A stretch of DNA of 64,000 nt from Theocolax elegans (GCA_026168455.1 CM047425.1:43792711-43856710), one strand, 5' to 3'. Shown: positions 53,621 through 64,000, numbered from the stretch's first letter. Notes: a model not told the origin generated them from the sequence alone. Program-made: numbers and translations.

Positions 53621-53999
53621 AGGGCATCGGGATGTGCCTTCTTGGTTCTCAAGAATGATAAGATGCCGTAGTGACCTTTGCAGCATCCATTGTGAAGCGG
53701 CTGAACCAAACCAGAAAAGAAGAAGAGCTTGGTAGGGGCGACATTAATAGTCGCGTCATATGCACGAGAGGAGAGGTGATTGCCTATGATGAAGGGCCAA
53801 ACGTGGCATGACTGTCCCTCTCGAAGTAATGCCTTATGGCGGTTTCCGAGGGGGGAGGATCAATCGAGAGGAGGAGCACTGCCAAGACCAATGGCAGGGT
53901 GGTCTTTTTAGTGGGTATGGGTCACGTTGACCGAGTCCCACACTCCGTGCATAAAGAGCATTTTTACCGCCTCTTCAAAACATACACACGCACACACAC

Positions 54000-54336
54000 A
54001 CACAAATTGGTTCCGTCAGTTTTCTGACAAACAGTATATACATAAGAATGGGAGAGTTACAAATATGGAGATATAATTATTGTTATTATTATTAATAATA
54101 TTTTTCGTAATATTATTGTTATCTATAATAGCAGAACTCGATTCGTATGGTCAGATGCACCTGAGTCCGGCAGTGACTGCCAAAAACGACTCGCTAATCT
54201 AGCCTAGCTACAAGAACGCTCTCTACCTTTCTTTTAATAAGTAAGATCTCACTCTAAATTATTACACTTTTTCAAATCTTCGTGTTTATCCTCAAACATC
54301 ATTTTATGTGCTTTAACAATATAGATATATATTTCT
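54000..54336. other. Spacer
   Basis: AT-rich with ATT-type repeats (54075-54110). Nothing else seen. Confidence 0.4.
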
Positions 54337-54971
54337 TTAAGTATCTAATTTGCTTAGGAATTCCAATTCAGCTTCAGAATTATTTTTATTATTTAATCTT
54401 TCATTACTTGCTACCGAATATATGTAGTTGACCATACTTTCGGGATTTATTATTATTTGAATGTAATGCATATACACTTTGATGTACATGTCCTCATATT
54501 TAAATAATTTGAGATCATCCACTAGAAAATTTCTGTAATTTAACGTCAAAATTTGCGAAAGTTAAAAAGATATTATAGGTTCTAATATTTTTACGAAACT
54601 TAATATTAATATTTTGATATCTTGCAACTGAATTCTTCTAGATATATTGGATTTTGTAGTAATTCTACTATATCTTTGTGACAGAAATTTGAAAAATGTT
54701 TTTTCCTAACTCAGTGTACAAATTTGGTATGCACGTTCGTTAGGATGTTTTGAGATATTAAATATGTATAGTCTTCTTTCAACTGTTCTATTTCATTATT
54801 TTCAAATAAAAATTCAAATATTACATAAATATGGCGATTCCATAGCCTCTTTAGAAATTTAATTTTCGTGCCGAAAATATAATCGATTATTCTGTGTTTA
54901 TTGTAAAAATGAATATTTTTGATAAAAATAAAGAGTCCTCTCTTATTTGTTATTACAGGTAGCGAGGACAA
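54337..54971 (-). other. Two adjacent minus frames, unidentified
   Basis: Frames 54971-54711 (86 codons) and 54549-54337 (70 codons) lie 160 bp apart on the minus strand and have protein-like composition (FENNEIEQLKEDYTYLIS; ASNERLNNKNNSEAELEFL). They could be exons or fragments of one gene or pseudogene, but no domain is recognisable and AT-rich DNA often yields such frames. Function unknown. Confidence 0.25.
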
Positions 54972-57940
54972 CTTCTAAAGAGTCTTTGTCGTTATCTTAT
55001 TAGAAACATTTATAATTTCGATGTTTTGAATATTTTTTACACGGGCAAATATTCAAAGATAAATCATTAGCAAATGCAACAGCCAAAAAACCATAATCAT
55101 ACATATTATTTTCATACTATGAATCTTTACATATAATTTCTGAAGTTTTAAATTCGTAAATAATCGATTTAAAGATATTGTGACGGGTCCGACTAAATGT
55201 AGTCCTATAGTCGTAAGCCTCAAGCGGTAGAACTATAACCGATAAGCGATAACGTGCGATAACCGAGCCATCGCAGACCTCCTAATATCTTTATACACGG
55301 TGTTTGAAATGTTTATAGCTCCTTCTTTATTTTCGAATTTACTCCTTAAATATATAAAAGTCAGAGACAAAAGTCACGCAATTGAGATGGTAAATTTGTC
55401 AAGCCATCGCAGGCCTCATTATTATTTGTTTAGAAAAGAATCCATAAAAGAAATAAAGTAGAATTTTATTAACTAGTGTAAATTCGAACAATATTTATAA
55501 ACAATGAATTATTAACAATTATAAGAAACTTTAAAAGGTGAGAAACCAATGACTGGCGAGAAACAAATAAATCAAGGCAACACACCACTAACACATCGAG
55601 AGGCAATTATAGATGAGAGGAAAGAAGAAAGGGAAGCCGAAATTTAAAGATGCAAATGTAATAGCGAAAAAAGTGGGAAAGCCATGACCTCTACCGAAAA
55701 TCTTGCCAAGGCCCGACTGCGTTCGTTTAGATTATGAAATTAAAAACCAGAAAGTTAAATTTTGATTTAAGAGTACTCCTTGCCTGATTCAGAAGTCTAA
55801 ATTGATGGTGGCGACATCATTAAAAATTTTGTATTTAAATTGTGCACTGATAATAGCGCACTCTGCAGGTTCAACGGAAAATTAGATATTATGTTCTACT
55901 ATATTATGTTCGACATACAGGGCCGTATATAGAACGAACCCATTGAAAATAGTTTTGAGTATTTATTTATATCTGGCAAATCGTTGTGGAAAAAGATTAT
56001 TGGAGAAATTGTAGCTTTCTAGGGATTCCATACAAAGTATTTTTAATTTTAATTAAATTAATTTTTTAATTAAATTGTTAATTTTCTGTAGTTTAAGTGC
56101 GAAATTATAATAAAATTATATTCTAAAGGACTACTAAAGTATTGACCACTGTTTAAATAATTTATGCAAAGATTATGTAAGGAAAGCAAGATTTTTATTT
56201 ATAGATTTGAATCGAAAAATTTATTTTGATACATTTTATTAAGTGGTTTTATTATAAATTCTGAACAGCTGCTTATTTTACCGTCTTCTCCATTGCATAA
56301 TAATTTTCAATGTTGCCAGTTCAGATGGCAATTAATGCTTTCGCTAATCGATTAAATATTGTGTAACTTGAACTGTCTACATAGGCTAAATTTATGGTTA
56401 ACCCTAGTGTTTTTGTTCCAGCGAATGATTATACCAAGCAAAATACATCTATCGATGAGAAAAGTGCTGCAGAAAATGTTAAAATTCATAAACTAGATTG
56501 ATCATATGGTTCGAACAAACATAACTGTTTACACCATTCGCAAGAGTCAGCGCACTCTAAAATTTTGATGACATTTTCAGTTCATTGAACCATAATTTTG
56601 AGTCAAAAATGGGTCAAATTGAATGGGACGAACAATTTTTTTTTTAATTTTGAAATTTTTCACCTCATAAGTTGCATACGTATGAGTGTATAAAAATGTT
56701 GTATGACAATTTTTAAATGATTTTATTAAAGAATATGCAAATTTAGATCATTAAAACTAAAATGTCTACAAATTTTTGAAAATATTACTTTATTCAAAAG
56801 ATAATGAAGATTTAAAAAAGTTTAAAAAATGAAAAAAAGCTGAAATTGGTTAAAAAAGATGAAAACCACTTTATTGGAAGGGGATAGAATTTTTTAAATA
56901 TTTTATTCGTTTTTAGGTAGCTAGAAGTAGTCAACCAATTCCAAGGGGTCACTTGATCACTTTACATGCAATAACCCATATACAGTTGTGTGCAAAAATA
57001 TTTTTATTTTTAAATTCTACACAAAGACACATAAATAAGTTTAATTAATTAATATTTTACTATATAATTATATATATTCTCATTTAAACTTTTAACTTAT
57101 ACAAAATCAATATTAGATCATAAGAAATTTTACAAAAATCGCGTATCAAAAAATTCGGGCTGAATAAATTTATATTAAGAATTTTACTGTCCAACGGCCA
57201 TTTCTTCAAAAGTTATAGTCTATCAAAGCAGAATCTTAAAAAATGGAGTCTTATATTCAAACGCTTGTAGCTCTTTAATAACTGATAGTACTACCTCAAA
57301 TTTGCTCTTAATCAAAAGTTCAGATCAAGTAGATATAATTGAAAAAATAATTTACTCCGATTCGTTGATTCTTAGCAAAGATATAACAGAAACAAAATTA
57401 ACAAAATAATATCTATGCACACTTTTTATTGAATTATTAAAAACAATCGCTATGCACAAAATATTAACTCGTGCAATAGGTACATAAACAAATGTACACT
57501 GCTGCACTATCCAGCGAGAGACAATGAATGACACGAAATGCCCTTGAAAAGGTCTTCGCGCGAAGTATCAAAACAATGTACGGTGCAATTAATTCGCTAC
57601 ATTCTAAGCTACTTTAAATATGTTTTTTCGTTCTATAAATTATTATTATTAATGCAATAACATAAATTTATATATTTCCTATTACATTGATGTTAATCTT
57701 AACTAGACTAGTTAAGAATAATAATATACAATTTTAATTACGGAGGCAACACAAACAAATTATTTTAATCCTGCGACAGATAATAATTTATAAATTTCGA
57801 TAATAATATTGAGAAGATGCTATACTTTATTGTGTTCAGTAAATTTGGTTTTAATTAACAATTTTTATTTAAACAATTAATACTTTTCGATCATTTTTTC
57901 ATAAAGTAGTTGCACCAATAAAAATAAATAATGTAGAATA
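54972..57940. other. AT-rich region with a possible LTR fragment near 55186
   Basis: TGTGACGGGTCCGACTAAAT near 55180 resembles a gypsy LTR start. CGAGCCATCGCAGACCTC (55263) recurs diverged at 55401, and TATATAAAAGTCAG (55350) could be a TATA box, but no partner LTR was found. 56580-56990 resembles in style, not closely, the flank repeated at 24960-25450. Otherwise nothing recognised. Confidence 0.3.
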
Positions 57941-58109
57941 AAAACAAAATGAATTTAAACGTTCGGTGATAATATATATATAATTATCGGTCTTTCCGAA
58001 CTAAATGCTTTATTTTTGGAATAAAGCAGGCCCATTATACCCTTTGTCCACTATGGTTGGTGGAATTTCCCAGAGCAACGGCCTTTTACAAAATTAAAAC
58101 AAAAATTAA

Positions 58110-58178
58110 AGGCGTTTCGTCCTCGATCCCCAGTTTGGACTCCTCAGTAAGGAACTGGAGATCATACCTTAGACGCCT
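58110..58178 (-). ncRNA. Type III hammerhead self-cleaving ribozyme, copy 1
   Basis: Minus strand, 5' to 3': AGGCG (stem III), UC completing GUC, UAAGG - 14-nt loop - CCUUA (stem I, perfect), CUGAGGA, GUCC - 14-nt loop - GGAC (stem II, perfect), GAAA, CGCCU (stem III partner, perfect). All conserved core nucleotides of the hammerhead are present. Cleavage is expected between 58172 and 58171. GAUCUCCAGUU in loop I is complementary to AACUGGGGAUC in loop II (one G-U pair), a potential tertiary contact. Confidence 0.9.
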
Positions 58179-58503
58179 GTCGCAAGATGAACTGCGACGC
58201 CAGCAAGATGTTATGCGGCTATATATATAGAGGAGGACGACAATCTCTCCAACGAGTAAAGTCGTCTCCATCTAGCGGTGGGAAAGACCACCAGCCAGAG
58301 TGCGACGTATTAGACCGAGTCGCAGGTTTATTAAAACAAAATGAATTTAAACGTTCGGTGATAATATATATATATAATTATCGGTCTTTCCGAACTAAAT
58401 GCTTTATTTTTGGAATAAAGCAGGCCCATTATACCCTTTGTCCACTATGGTTGGTGGAATTTCCCAGAGCAACGGCCTTTTACAAAATTAAAACAAAAAT
58501 TAA

Positions 58504-58572
58504 AGGCGTTTCGTCCTCGATCCCCAGTTTGGACTCCTCAGTAAGGAACTGGAGATCATACCTTAGACGCCT
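58504..58572 (-). ncRNA. Type III hammerhead self-cleaving ribozyme, copy 2
   Basis: Identical in sequence to copy 1 and 394 bp away. Cleavage at both sites would release a 394-nt linear RNA whose ends are suited to circularisation. Confidence 0.9.
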
Positions 58573-58779
58573 GTCGCAAGATGAACTGCGACGCCAGCAA
58601 GATGTTATGCGGCTATATATATAGAGGAGGACGACAATCTCTCCAACGAGTAAAGTCGTCTCCATCTAGCGGTGGGAAAGACCACCAGCCAGAGTGCGAC
58701 GTATTAGACCGAGTCGCAGGTTTATTAAAACAAAATGAATTTAAACGAACGTTTTATTATCACCGAACTAATATAAATT

Positions 58780-59157
58780 TAAATTATGAAACTATAAAAA
58801 TGCATTTTTAAAAAACCGGAGAACCGGAGAACCGGAGACCAAAAGTCGATCCACTTTAATATAATATAAGATTTTTTATCTAGTTTTAATTTTGCGATTT
58901 CTAGCAGGAAACGGTTTTATTTAACTGTAGTTATTTAATTTAAATCAATAAATAGCCACATTTAAGAAAATACCCAAGAAATGCCTCATTAATGAACAAA
59001 TTATTGATTTAATTCATCGATAGGTAAACATTTTATAAAAACATGGTTTTTCCTAAAATTTCGTAGTAACTTATCGTAAATTTTGAACATTGCTATTCAT
59101 TGGACAACGAAATAGCAACATATCAGAACTATAAGTGGCAAACGTACATTGCCCTGT
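58780..59157. other. Spacer
   Basis: AT-rich; a short (CCGGAGAA)n at 58815-58840. Nothing coding recognised. Confidence 0.4.
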
Positions 59158-59317
59158 CTCTAAAATTGAAATAGTGAAAATCACTAATTAATAATGCGTA
59201 TACACTACTTATTAGTTAAAACTACTCCACTACTGCTCACAGTGGAGCAGTTTATACTACGAATTAGTACATGTGCACTATTAATTAGTGATTTCCACTA
59301 TTTCAATTTTAGAAAGG
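59158..59317. mobile_element. Short MITE-like palindrome (160 bp)
   Basis: TCTAAAATTGAAATAGTG...CACTAATTAATA at the left pairs with TATTAATTAGTG...CACTATTTCAATTTTAGA at the right (about 38 bp, one mismatch). An inner hairpin CTCCACTACTG/CAGTGGAG lies in the centre. Superfamily and target duplication are not clear. Confidence 0.7.
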
Positions 59318-59767
59318 CGTATGTTGTAAAATGACCATTTTATATTAAAATAATATAATAATAAATTTCTAATTAATATAGAAAATTAATTTATTGAACT
59401 GGTTAACGGTTAATCATAAAATCATCTATTCAGAATCAGTTACAATCCTATAATAATCAATTACGATCCTTTGTACAATCAGTTCGCAATCACGTTTCGA
59501 CGAAAATTTTGTCACCGCGTCTTTTCTAGTAGAAAAGTGAAACGTTTTTTAGACTAGAAACAGGCCATTTATTAAAAATAGCCAAAAAATGGGAAATTAT
59601 AGTTTCATTTAACCTTGAAATGTTCATTTTTTACTAGGATTACTAGCATACGGAAGACATAAAATGTGCGTTGTTTAGTCTAAAGCTAGAAGGCACATGA
59701 GCATGAGGTATCACAGTCAAGAACAAATAAATTTGAGAATAGTTTCCATAATAATACCACAGTCCAT
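59318..59767. other. Spacer
   Basis: AT-rich; nothing recognised. Confidence 0.4.
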
Positions 59768-59980
59768 TATAACGGGTACGGATTTCAAGTGTCGGCGTAG
59801 GTTGGTCTCTGGATTATCGGCGACGTTCGTCGATAGGACCAAGTCGACTAGCCGGGATAATTGCGAATGGTAGCGCAGTGGTGAGACTTCTTCTGCCTCG
59901 CGCTCCCGGGATCGTGGGTTCGCACCCCGATACCTTCGTTGATTTTTTTATTCCTTATATTCAATCCGTACCCCGTTACA
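59768..59980 (+). repeat. Short LTR-like sequence (213 bp) carrying a tRNA-like segment
   Basis: Ends TATAACGGGTACGGATTTC and AATCCGTACCCCGTTACA form an inverted pair. Directly downstream is TGGCGCCCAACTC (59983), a gypsy-type primer site, so this reads as a 5' LTR. The length suits a miniature terminal-repeat retrotransposon (TRIM); no confirmed 3' LTR is present. It contains the tRNA-like segment at 59864-59936. Confidence 0.55.
59864..59936 (+). other. tRNA-like segment within the LTR-like sequence
   Basis: A-box-like TAGCGCAGTGGTGAGA (59871) and B-box-like GGGTTCGCACCCC (about 59916-59928) have tRNA spacing. The B box departs from consensus at one key A and the arms are imperfect, so I do not call a functional tRNA. 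Confidence 0.45.
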
Positions 59981-59982
59981 AA

Positions 59983-59995
59983 TGGCGCCCAACTC
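59983..59995 (+). promoter_or_regulatory. Primer-binding site of the LTR-like element
   Basis: TGGCGCCCAACTC starts 2 nt after the LTR-like end, matching the first 10 nt of the intact gypsy's primer site. Confidence 0.6.
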
Positions 59996-60059
59996 AAAAA
60001 TCCACTTGCCAGAAGAGACGAAGAAATTTATCTTCGCCTGGCTCATCCTCGACCAAAGT

Positions 60060-61144
60060 TGTAACGGGGTATAATCTCTCGCGTCGGTAGGGGTAAAGGA
60101 ATCGGTTGCTACGGCACTGCCTAGTTATACTCCCTAGGCGATGCTCCGAGAGTGCGCGGCGGATTCAAATCAGTGAACCCCGCGCACGACCTACCGTTGA
60201 GATGTCCGTTAACAACCGCGAGATCACTTGCCGATCTCGCGTCTTTGTACAGCTAAAACGTTGTGAGCTGAAAAGAACCGCGAATAAAAGGGATAAATTC
60301 GCGGTGAGTTTATCTCGGCCGCTTCTAAAACGGAGAGGGCGGTATTCGGGATAACGGGAATAACGTACGCCGGTAATCAATAATTAAACTCGTACTCGGA
60401 TATTGATTACATATGAATTTTATTTATCGTCAAGAAATATAAATTTAAGTTAACATAGAATAAAGAGATAACAAATGAGGAAATAACAGAAGCCGTATAT
60501 AGGCTGCGTGAGGTCTCGCGACGAGGTGTAATCACCAGGGTTACTCGCACTTTCTCTCTTTCTAGCACGCGTACGCGGTCGCCCGTTAGCTTCCTCGCCG
60601 TCGCGCGCGGGCAAGATCCGCCGATCCCTAACTTAAAGTTATAGCCGTTAAGAGAGAGTCTTTACGGCTTCTGCGGCTCGCGAGTGGTGCACCACGTACC
60701 TTGAATCTCGATTCTCCCCGTCGATGCGTTCGACTTCGCCTGTTTCTCCTCTCTCCGTCGGGCTCTCGCGCGCGGCAACTTCGCCGTCCTCGCAGGTTCC
60801 TGGGAGTCGCTGGAGCTGTGCACTTAACACCAGCACGCTCACTCCACCGAATCACTCACTCTTTACGGCGCGAAACCCAGAACCAGAGCAAGAATTCGCG
60901 ATAACGATTATTTTTCTCTTGCCACGAATTAGCAAGGAAGGCGTTACCGGCGACGTGTCTATGTACGATGACTCGCATAAACTCTCTATATACTCTCCTC
61001 AGTCAGCTTGCGCGTCGGACCATTTTAGTCCTTACGCGGCTTACGCCGGGCTTTCCCGCTCACTTACGAGCTTTTCCGACCGTCACTCGCGCTCTTTATA
61101 AGGTATAGCTTCATACGCATAAGAGTATGTATCTTACCTTTACA
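60060..61144 (-). repeat. Gypsy-family LTR on the minus strand (1085 bp)
   Basis: Minus strand: starts TGTAAAGGTAAGATACATAC at 61144 and ends ATACCCCGTTACA at 60060. It shares with the intact gypsy LTR, in the same order, GTGGTGCACCAC (60687-60698) and the 18-mer CGAATACCGCCCTCTCCG (60331-60348), plus matching start and end words. TATAAAG (61099-61093) is a promoter candidate. The plus and minus frames inside are not genes. Flanks show no 4-bp duplication, so it is not a clean solo LTR; it abuts the other LTR-like element 79 bp away. Confidence 0.8.
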
Positions 61145-61504
61145 CCATATTAAATTAATAAATAAATCAAATTGTTACTCAAATTTGTTTATAGGCAAGT
61201 TAGCTAGGTAATATACAGCGAACAAAGAAAACTGTTTTTATTGATTAAATCGGGGTTTGGTAGCATTCTTTTCTACGTAATCAAACTACATAATGCAATT
61301 AAAAATTAAAGTTTGTTTCTGTTTTAATCATATTGAATGATTTATGCAATACAAAAGACTATTATTATATACAAAGTAATAATCATACTTTAATGGTTAC
61401 ATTAATATTTTGTACAAACATTTGAATTATTTTTAATAGCATAGTATTCAGTTTAAGAAAAATTAATTTTGTACGGTATAAGCAATGCCATAATCAAGTA
61501 TAAT
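61145..61504. other. Spacer
   Basis: AT-rich; nothing recognised. Confidence 0.4.
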
Positions 61505-62145
61505 CCCTAATGGAAATTTGATTTGCTAATAATTATTGATATTCGCAAATAATTGCAAATAAATGCATATAACTAAAATATATAGTTGGGTTTGGGACAC
61601 TTTTAGCTGTTAGTAGCAGCAATTTAATATTAATCAACAATTATCAACAATTATTAACAATTATTTGCAGTTATCATCATTTTTAATGATTGCAATTTTA
61701 AAATTAAGAAATTCGACAAAATGATAATAATAGATATCCTAGCGTATTTAAAAGTTGTTTTTAAAAAATCGCTAATTATCCACTTGTAAAATTTCAGAAA
61801 AATGCTATTAAGTACAAATATTAGGCTAATAATTGAAAACATATACTTTTAACCACATATTAATAAATAGAAAATATTATTAACTATTATTAGCACTTTA
61901 TATAAATTTCGTATTTTAATAAGAATATTAACACATTTGCAAGATACCGCTAACAATTGCAAGTAGTTGCTAATAATTTTTAATAATTGCTATCAAATGC
62001 AAATAACTGCTAATTTCTGAAAAAGTTATCCCAAACTCAACTATATAATTTTTTTACTTATACCTATTTGCAGTTATCAATAATTATTAATAATTACTTT
62101 CAGTTTGTTGCAATTGGTAGCACTTTAAAATTTCCACTAGGGATG
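61505..62145. mobile_element. MITE with diverged inverted ends (~640 bp)
   Basis: Ends ATCCCTAATGGAAATTT (61504) and AAATTTCCACTAGGGAT (complement, 62130-62146). A second inner inverted pair, ATATAGTTGGGTTTGGGA / TCCCAAACTCAACTATAT, lies at 61578 and 62028. The inside is dominated by repeated CAATTATTAACAATTATTTG-like words. No transposase. Confidence 0.7.
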
Positions 62146-63182
62146 GTTTCTTTATTATATTTAATATATGTGTACGTATACATATTTGTATAAAGAAAAA
62201 CCAATAAAAATGTGTACATAAATTTAATTTACAATAATTATAGTTACAAAATTCAGAAAATTTTTTCTTTTCTCATCTGTAAAATAATCTAAATTTTGTA
62301 TAAAGTTATAGTGCGAGAATGGAAAGCAACGATTAAAAACAGATTTTATTCAGACAATTGTAAAGGGAATTGTAAAGATACACATAGACGCGTATGCGTA
62401 TATACATACTCATCGTCTATCTTTCTCTCTCTTCATGCCACAAACCCCATATTAACTTTGCATTCGTATAACAGTGATTTTCATCACTCGATCCCCTATC
62501 TTTATAATAAATCGTTTTTAAAATACAGAAATGATGATTTATAAATTAAATGATAAATTAATTACAGTTTTTATTATATTTATAATAAAAGGGTGCGACC
62601 CCTCTGACGAGACGGTCTTGTTTTATTTTACAATTTTTTCTAGCGCCATCTCGCAGCGACGGATGAAACTGAAAAACGCGATCTTCTTTATCCTTCGTAC
62701 GATTCGAAACTTTCGAGTCTATTGACACAGTTCTGTACAACTTTCTCTCTGAATATTGCATGAAAAATCGTGCAATAATTTGTATTTGATTCTTTGTTTT
62801 ATATTTCAGGTGGAAACGCTTCAAATTATCATGATTGTGTATCTAATTTGGTATAATAAATAAATATGAATTTAATTTCCAAAAGTATACATATATATAT
62901 TTAGCAGACAATATTTGAAACCTGGCTTACTTTCATCATTTGTAGTAATTTAACAGATTTCTATATCATATATGAAGGTGTTCCCGCGTGTAAAACTGCT
63001 TTAAGTTTTTATATAAGTTAATTATCATAATAATAAACACGAATTAAAGCCGTAGTTTGTACAGAAAAAATGTAATAAAATTGGTAGTTTAAAATTCGCC
63101 ACCGTGGCGTTCCGAACGCAGCAAGGAGCACTCTTAATTATTTCCTCAGGCGGTATGTTGATCCTACGCCTATGGAATACGA
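62146..63182. other. AT-rich region without recognised genes
   Basis: A short GC-richer island at 62590-62705 holds TAGCGCCATCT (62641), a CTCF-like core. A minus frame here (62824-62558) shows no domain and I do not call it a gene. Confidence 0.4.
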
Positions 63183-63446
63183 TGTTGGATGATTCAAAAT
63201 TATTTGTTCAATTCCACATCTTCCCAAGAAACTTTAAAGTTTATTCTATTCCTATTCACTAAGCATCCGAAATCGTTATATAATTATATAAATACGTATA
63301 CATGAGGCTTCGGCGAGCTCACTCATTCTCTTGTAGACCATCTGGGCAAGCGGTCGTTTCAAAGAGTTTTGAATATAGAATACAATTCGTAGTTTAACCA
63401 AATGTACTCATTTATTTGTCCTGACTCCCGGTAAATCACTCCTACA
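63183..63446 (+). repeat. Copia-type LTR (264 bp)
   Basis: Begins TGTTGGATGATTC and ends TCACTCCTACA, the TGTTGGA...TCCTACA form common in Ty1/copia LTRs. A TATATAAATACG box lies near 63285. Followed immediately by the primer-site match at 63447. No gag frame of length is seen before the window ends, so the internal region is either decayed or starts beyond. Confidence 0.6.
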
Positions 63447-63458
63447 TTGTAGCAGAGG
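63447..63458 (+). promoter_or_regulatory. Primer-binding site matching initiator tRNA-Met
   Basis: TTGTAGCAGAGG differs by one base from TGGTAGCAGAG, the complement of the initiator tRNA-Met 3' end used by most copia elements. Confidence 0.6.
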
Positions 63459-64000
63459 TCCGTGGTTTGTAGGTTGCGAAGTGCTACGTTATTCTTTACA
63501 AAATGAGGGGGTCTCTTAAGTGGTTGCGTTTCGTCGATCCGGATAAGGAACGCTGTGCACGCCGCCTGTGAGAGGCAGACCTGGATTTCTTTTATCTCAT
63601 CGGCAAGTTTTTAGAAGACAATCCAAATTCTGCAAGGATTAAAAAGTAAGTAAATTGAACTGCATATAAAAAAATGTGATAATTTTCTAATTAGAGTAAA
63701 TCAAAATAATTTGGATGTATAAATGCAGTGTTGGTTAAGCGTTTGGCTATACAACAGTGCATAGCATAGTACTTTAAGAAAAAGCAGATGAGAAAAAGAA
63801 ATAAATTTCTATGTTAAGAATATGAGTACAAAGATAATACGTCGAGGTTAAAAATCTAAATTGAAAAAATAAATAAAAGAAGCGAAGAGAAGAATTTTGT
63901 ATTTCTTTGTTGCGGCGTATATTGTGGGAGTTCCGAGAATCGGCGCATTTCGTGATGCGGAGAAGGGCCGAGCGGGACTTGTCGGCGCATGCGTTGTGCG
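63459..64000. other. Copia-like leader/decayed internal region
   Basis: No intact gag frame. A short ATG frame at 63503 reads MRGSLKWLRFVDPDKERCAR then stops. The sequence at 63900-64000 is GC-richer; nothing further recognised. Confidence 0.35.

Larger units (their letters stand above)
50885..53999 (+). mobile_element. R1-clade non-LTR retrotransposon with deleted RT
   Basis: Gag-like frames (51047-51894), endonuclease (51869-52501) and the RT beginning (52580-53268) are in order. The sequence then jumps to the C-terminal zinc region (about 53400-53620). A ~470-bp 3' region ends in (CA)n (53979-53999). R1-clade Waldo and Mino elements are known to target CA-type microsatellites, and the (CA)n at the 3' junction fits that. 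Several stops and the RT deletion show the copy is dead. Confidence 0.85.
57941..58747 (-). repeat. Tandem ~393-bp monomers encoding hammerhead ribozymes (retrozyme-like)
   Basis: Monomer 1 is 57941-58332 (392 bp) and monomer 2 is 58333-58726 (394 bp, two extra TA bases). AAAACAAAATGAATTTAAAC recurs a third time at 58727. The copies are otherwise essentially identical. The minus strand of each has a complete hammerhead (58110-58178; 58504-58572). Other structure: hairpin GCTTTATT/AATAAAGC and TCGGTCTTTCCGA. No protein is encoded. Small plus and minus frames are duplicates across the repeat and not genes. Organisation matches non-autonomous retrozymes or ribozyme-bearing satellites. Confidence 0.88.

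Noticed and set aside
58187..58811. Plus frame of 145 codons and its partial copy across the ribozyme repeat
   Set aside because: It crosses the monomer boundary and recurs only because the monomer is duplicated; no protein motif, and the minus-strand ribozyme explains the sequence conservation.
60628..61101. Arg-rich and Ser-rich frames of 60-125 codons
   Set aside because: They lie within the minus-strand LTR on both strands and show no domain; the LTR assignment explains the GC-rich composition.
62596..62680. CTGACGA followed further on by GAAAC, tested as another hammerhead
   Set aside because: The sequence between the boxes is over 50 nt and its ends cannot pair to form stem II; no stem I or III found.
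62558..62824. Basic minus frame of 88 codons
   Set aside because: No domain recognised, short, and in a region with no supporting exon signals that I could identify.

Overview
The window looks like repeat-dense, AT-rich insect DNA. The element families (Penelope-like elements with GIY-YIG nuclease and hammerhead motifs, R1-clade and CR1/Kiri-like non-LTR elements, BED-finger hAT, Ty3/gypsy) fit a hymenopteran, perhaps an ant; that is an inference from repeat content only. I found no confident single-copy host gene. Nearly everything recognisable is a transposable element, a fragment of one, or a tandem/inverted repeat.

Layout. 1-1675: long foldback (inverted-repeat) element. 2.5-8.2 kb: decayed hAT transposon, interrupted by a palindrome-rich insertion (2715-4187) and by a tRNA-derived SINE with a perfect 13-bp target duplication. 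8.7-13.1 kb: decayed non-LTR fragments and Penelope-type ends carrying hammerhead-like cores. 14354-24853: full-length, apparently intact Ty3/gypsy element (1124-bp LTRs, ATGT target duplication, gag and pol joined by a GGGAAAC slippery site); its 5' LTR holds a 1524-bp Transib-like non-autonomous element (14964-16487). Its 3' LTR plus flank is duplicated in tandem (to about 27.5 kb). 28.2-29.0 kb: 5'-truncated Penelope-like element with GIY-YIG ORF. 30.4-42.6 kb: satellite-like territory with degenerate repeats, a minisatellite, four 'head + hairpin array' blocks (one with 30 homogeneous 95-bp units) and a >1.1-kb inverted repeat around two of the blocks. 42.9-48.0 kb: near-intact CR1/Kiri-like non-LTR element sitting between two (CT)n tracts, with ORF1 and ORF2 in one frame separated by a single UAG. 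48.3-50.9 kb: minus-strand gypsy remnant hosting a MITE with a 9-bp duplication. 50.9-54.0 kb: R1-clade non-LTR element with most of the RT deleted. 57.9-58.75 kb: two tandem ~393-bp monomers, each encoding a complete type III hammerhead ribozyme on the minus strand. 59.8-61.1 kb: two LTR-type sequences meeting head to head. 61.5-62.1 kb: MITE. 63.2-63.5 kb: copia-type LTR with a tRNA-iMet primer site.

The most striking signal is the hammerhead-encoding tandem repeat at 57.94-58.75 kb. All conserved core positions are present, three stems pair perfectly and the two loops share an 11-nt complementarity. It resembles a retrozyme or ribozyme satellite. Other notable items are the UAG-separated ORF1/ORF2 of the CR1/Kiri-like element, the paired inverted CTCF-like motifs in the gypsy leader, and palindromes that share one apex despite different arms.
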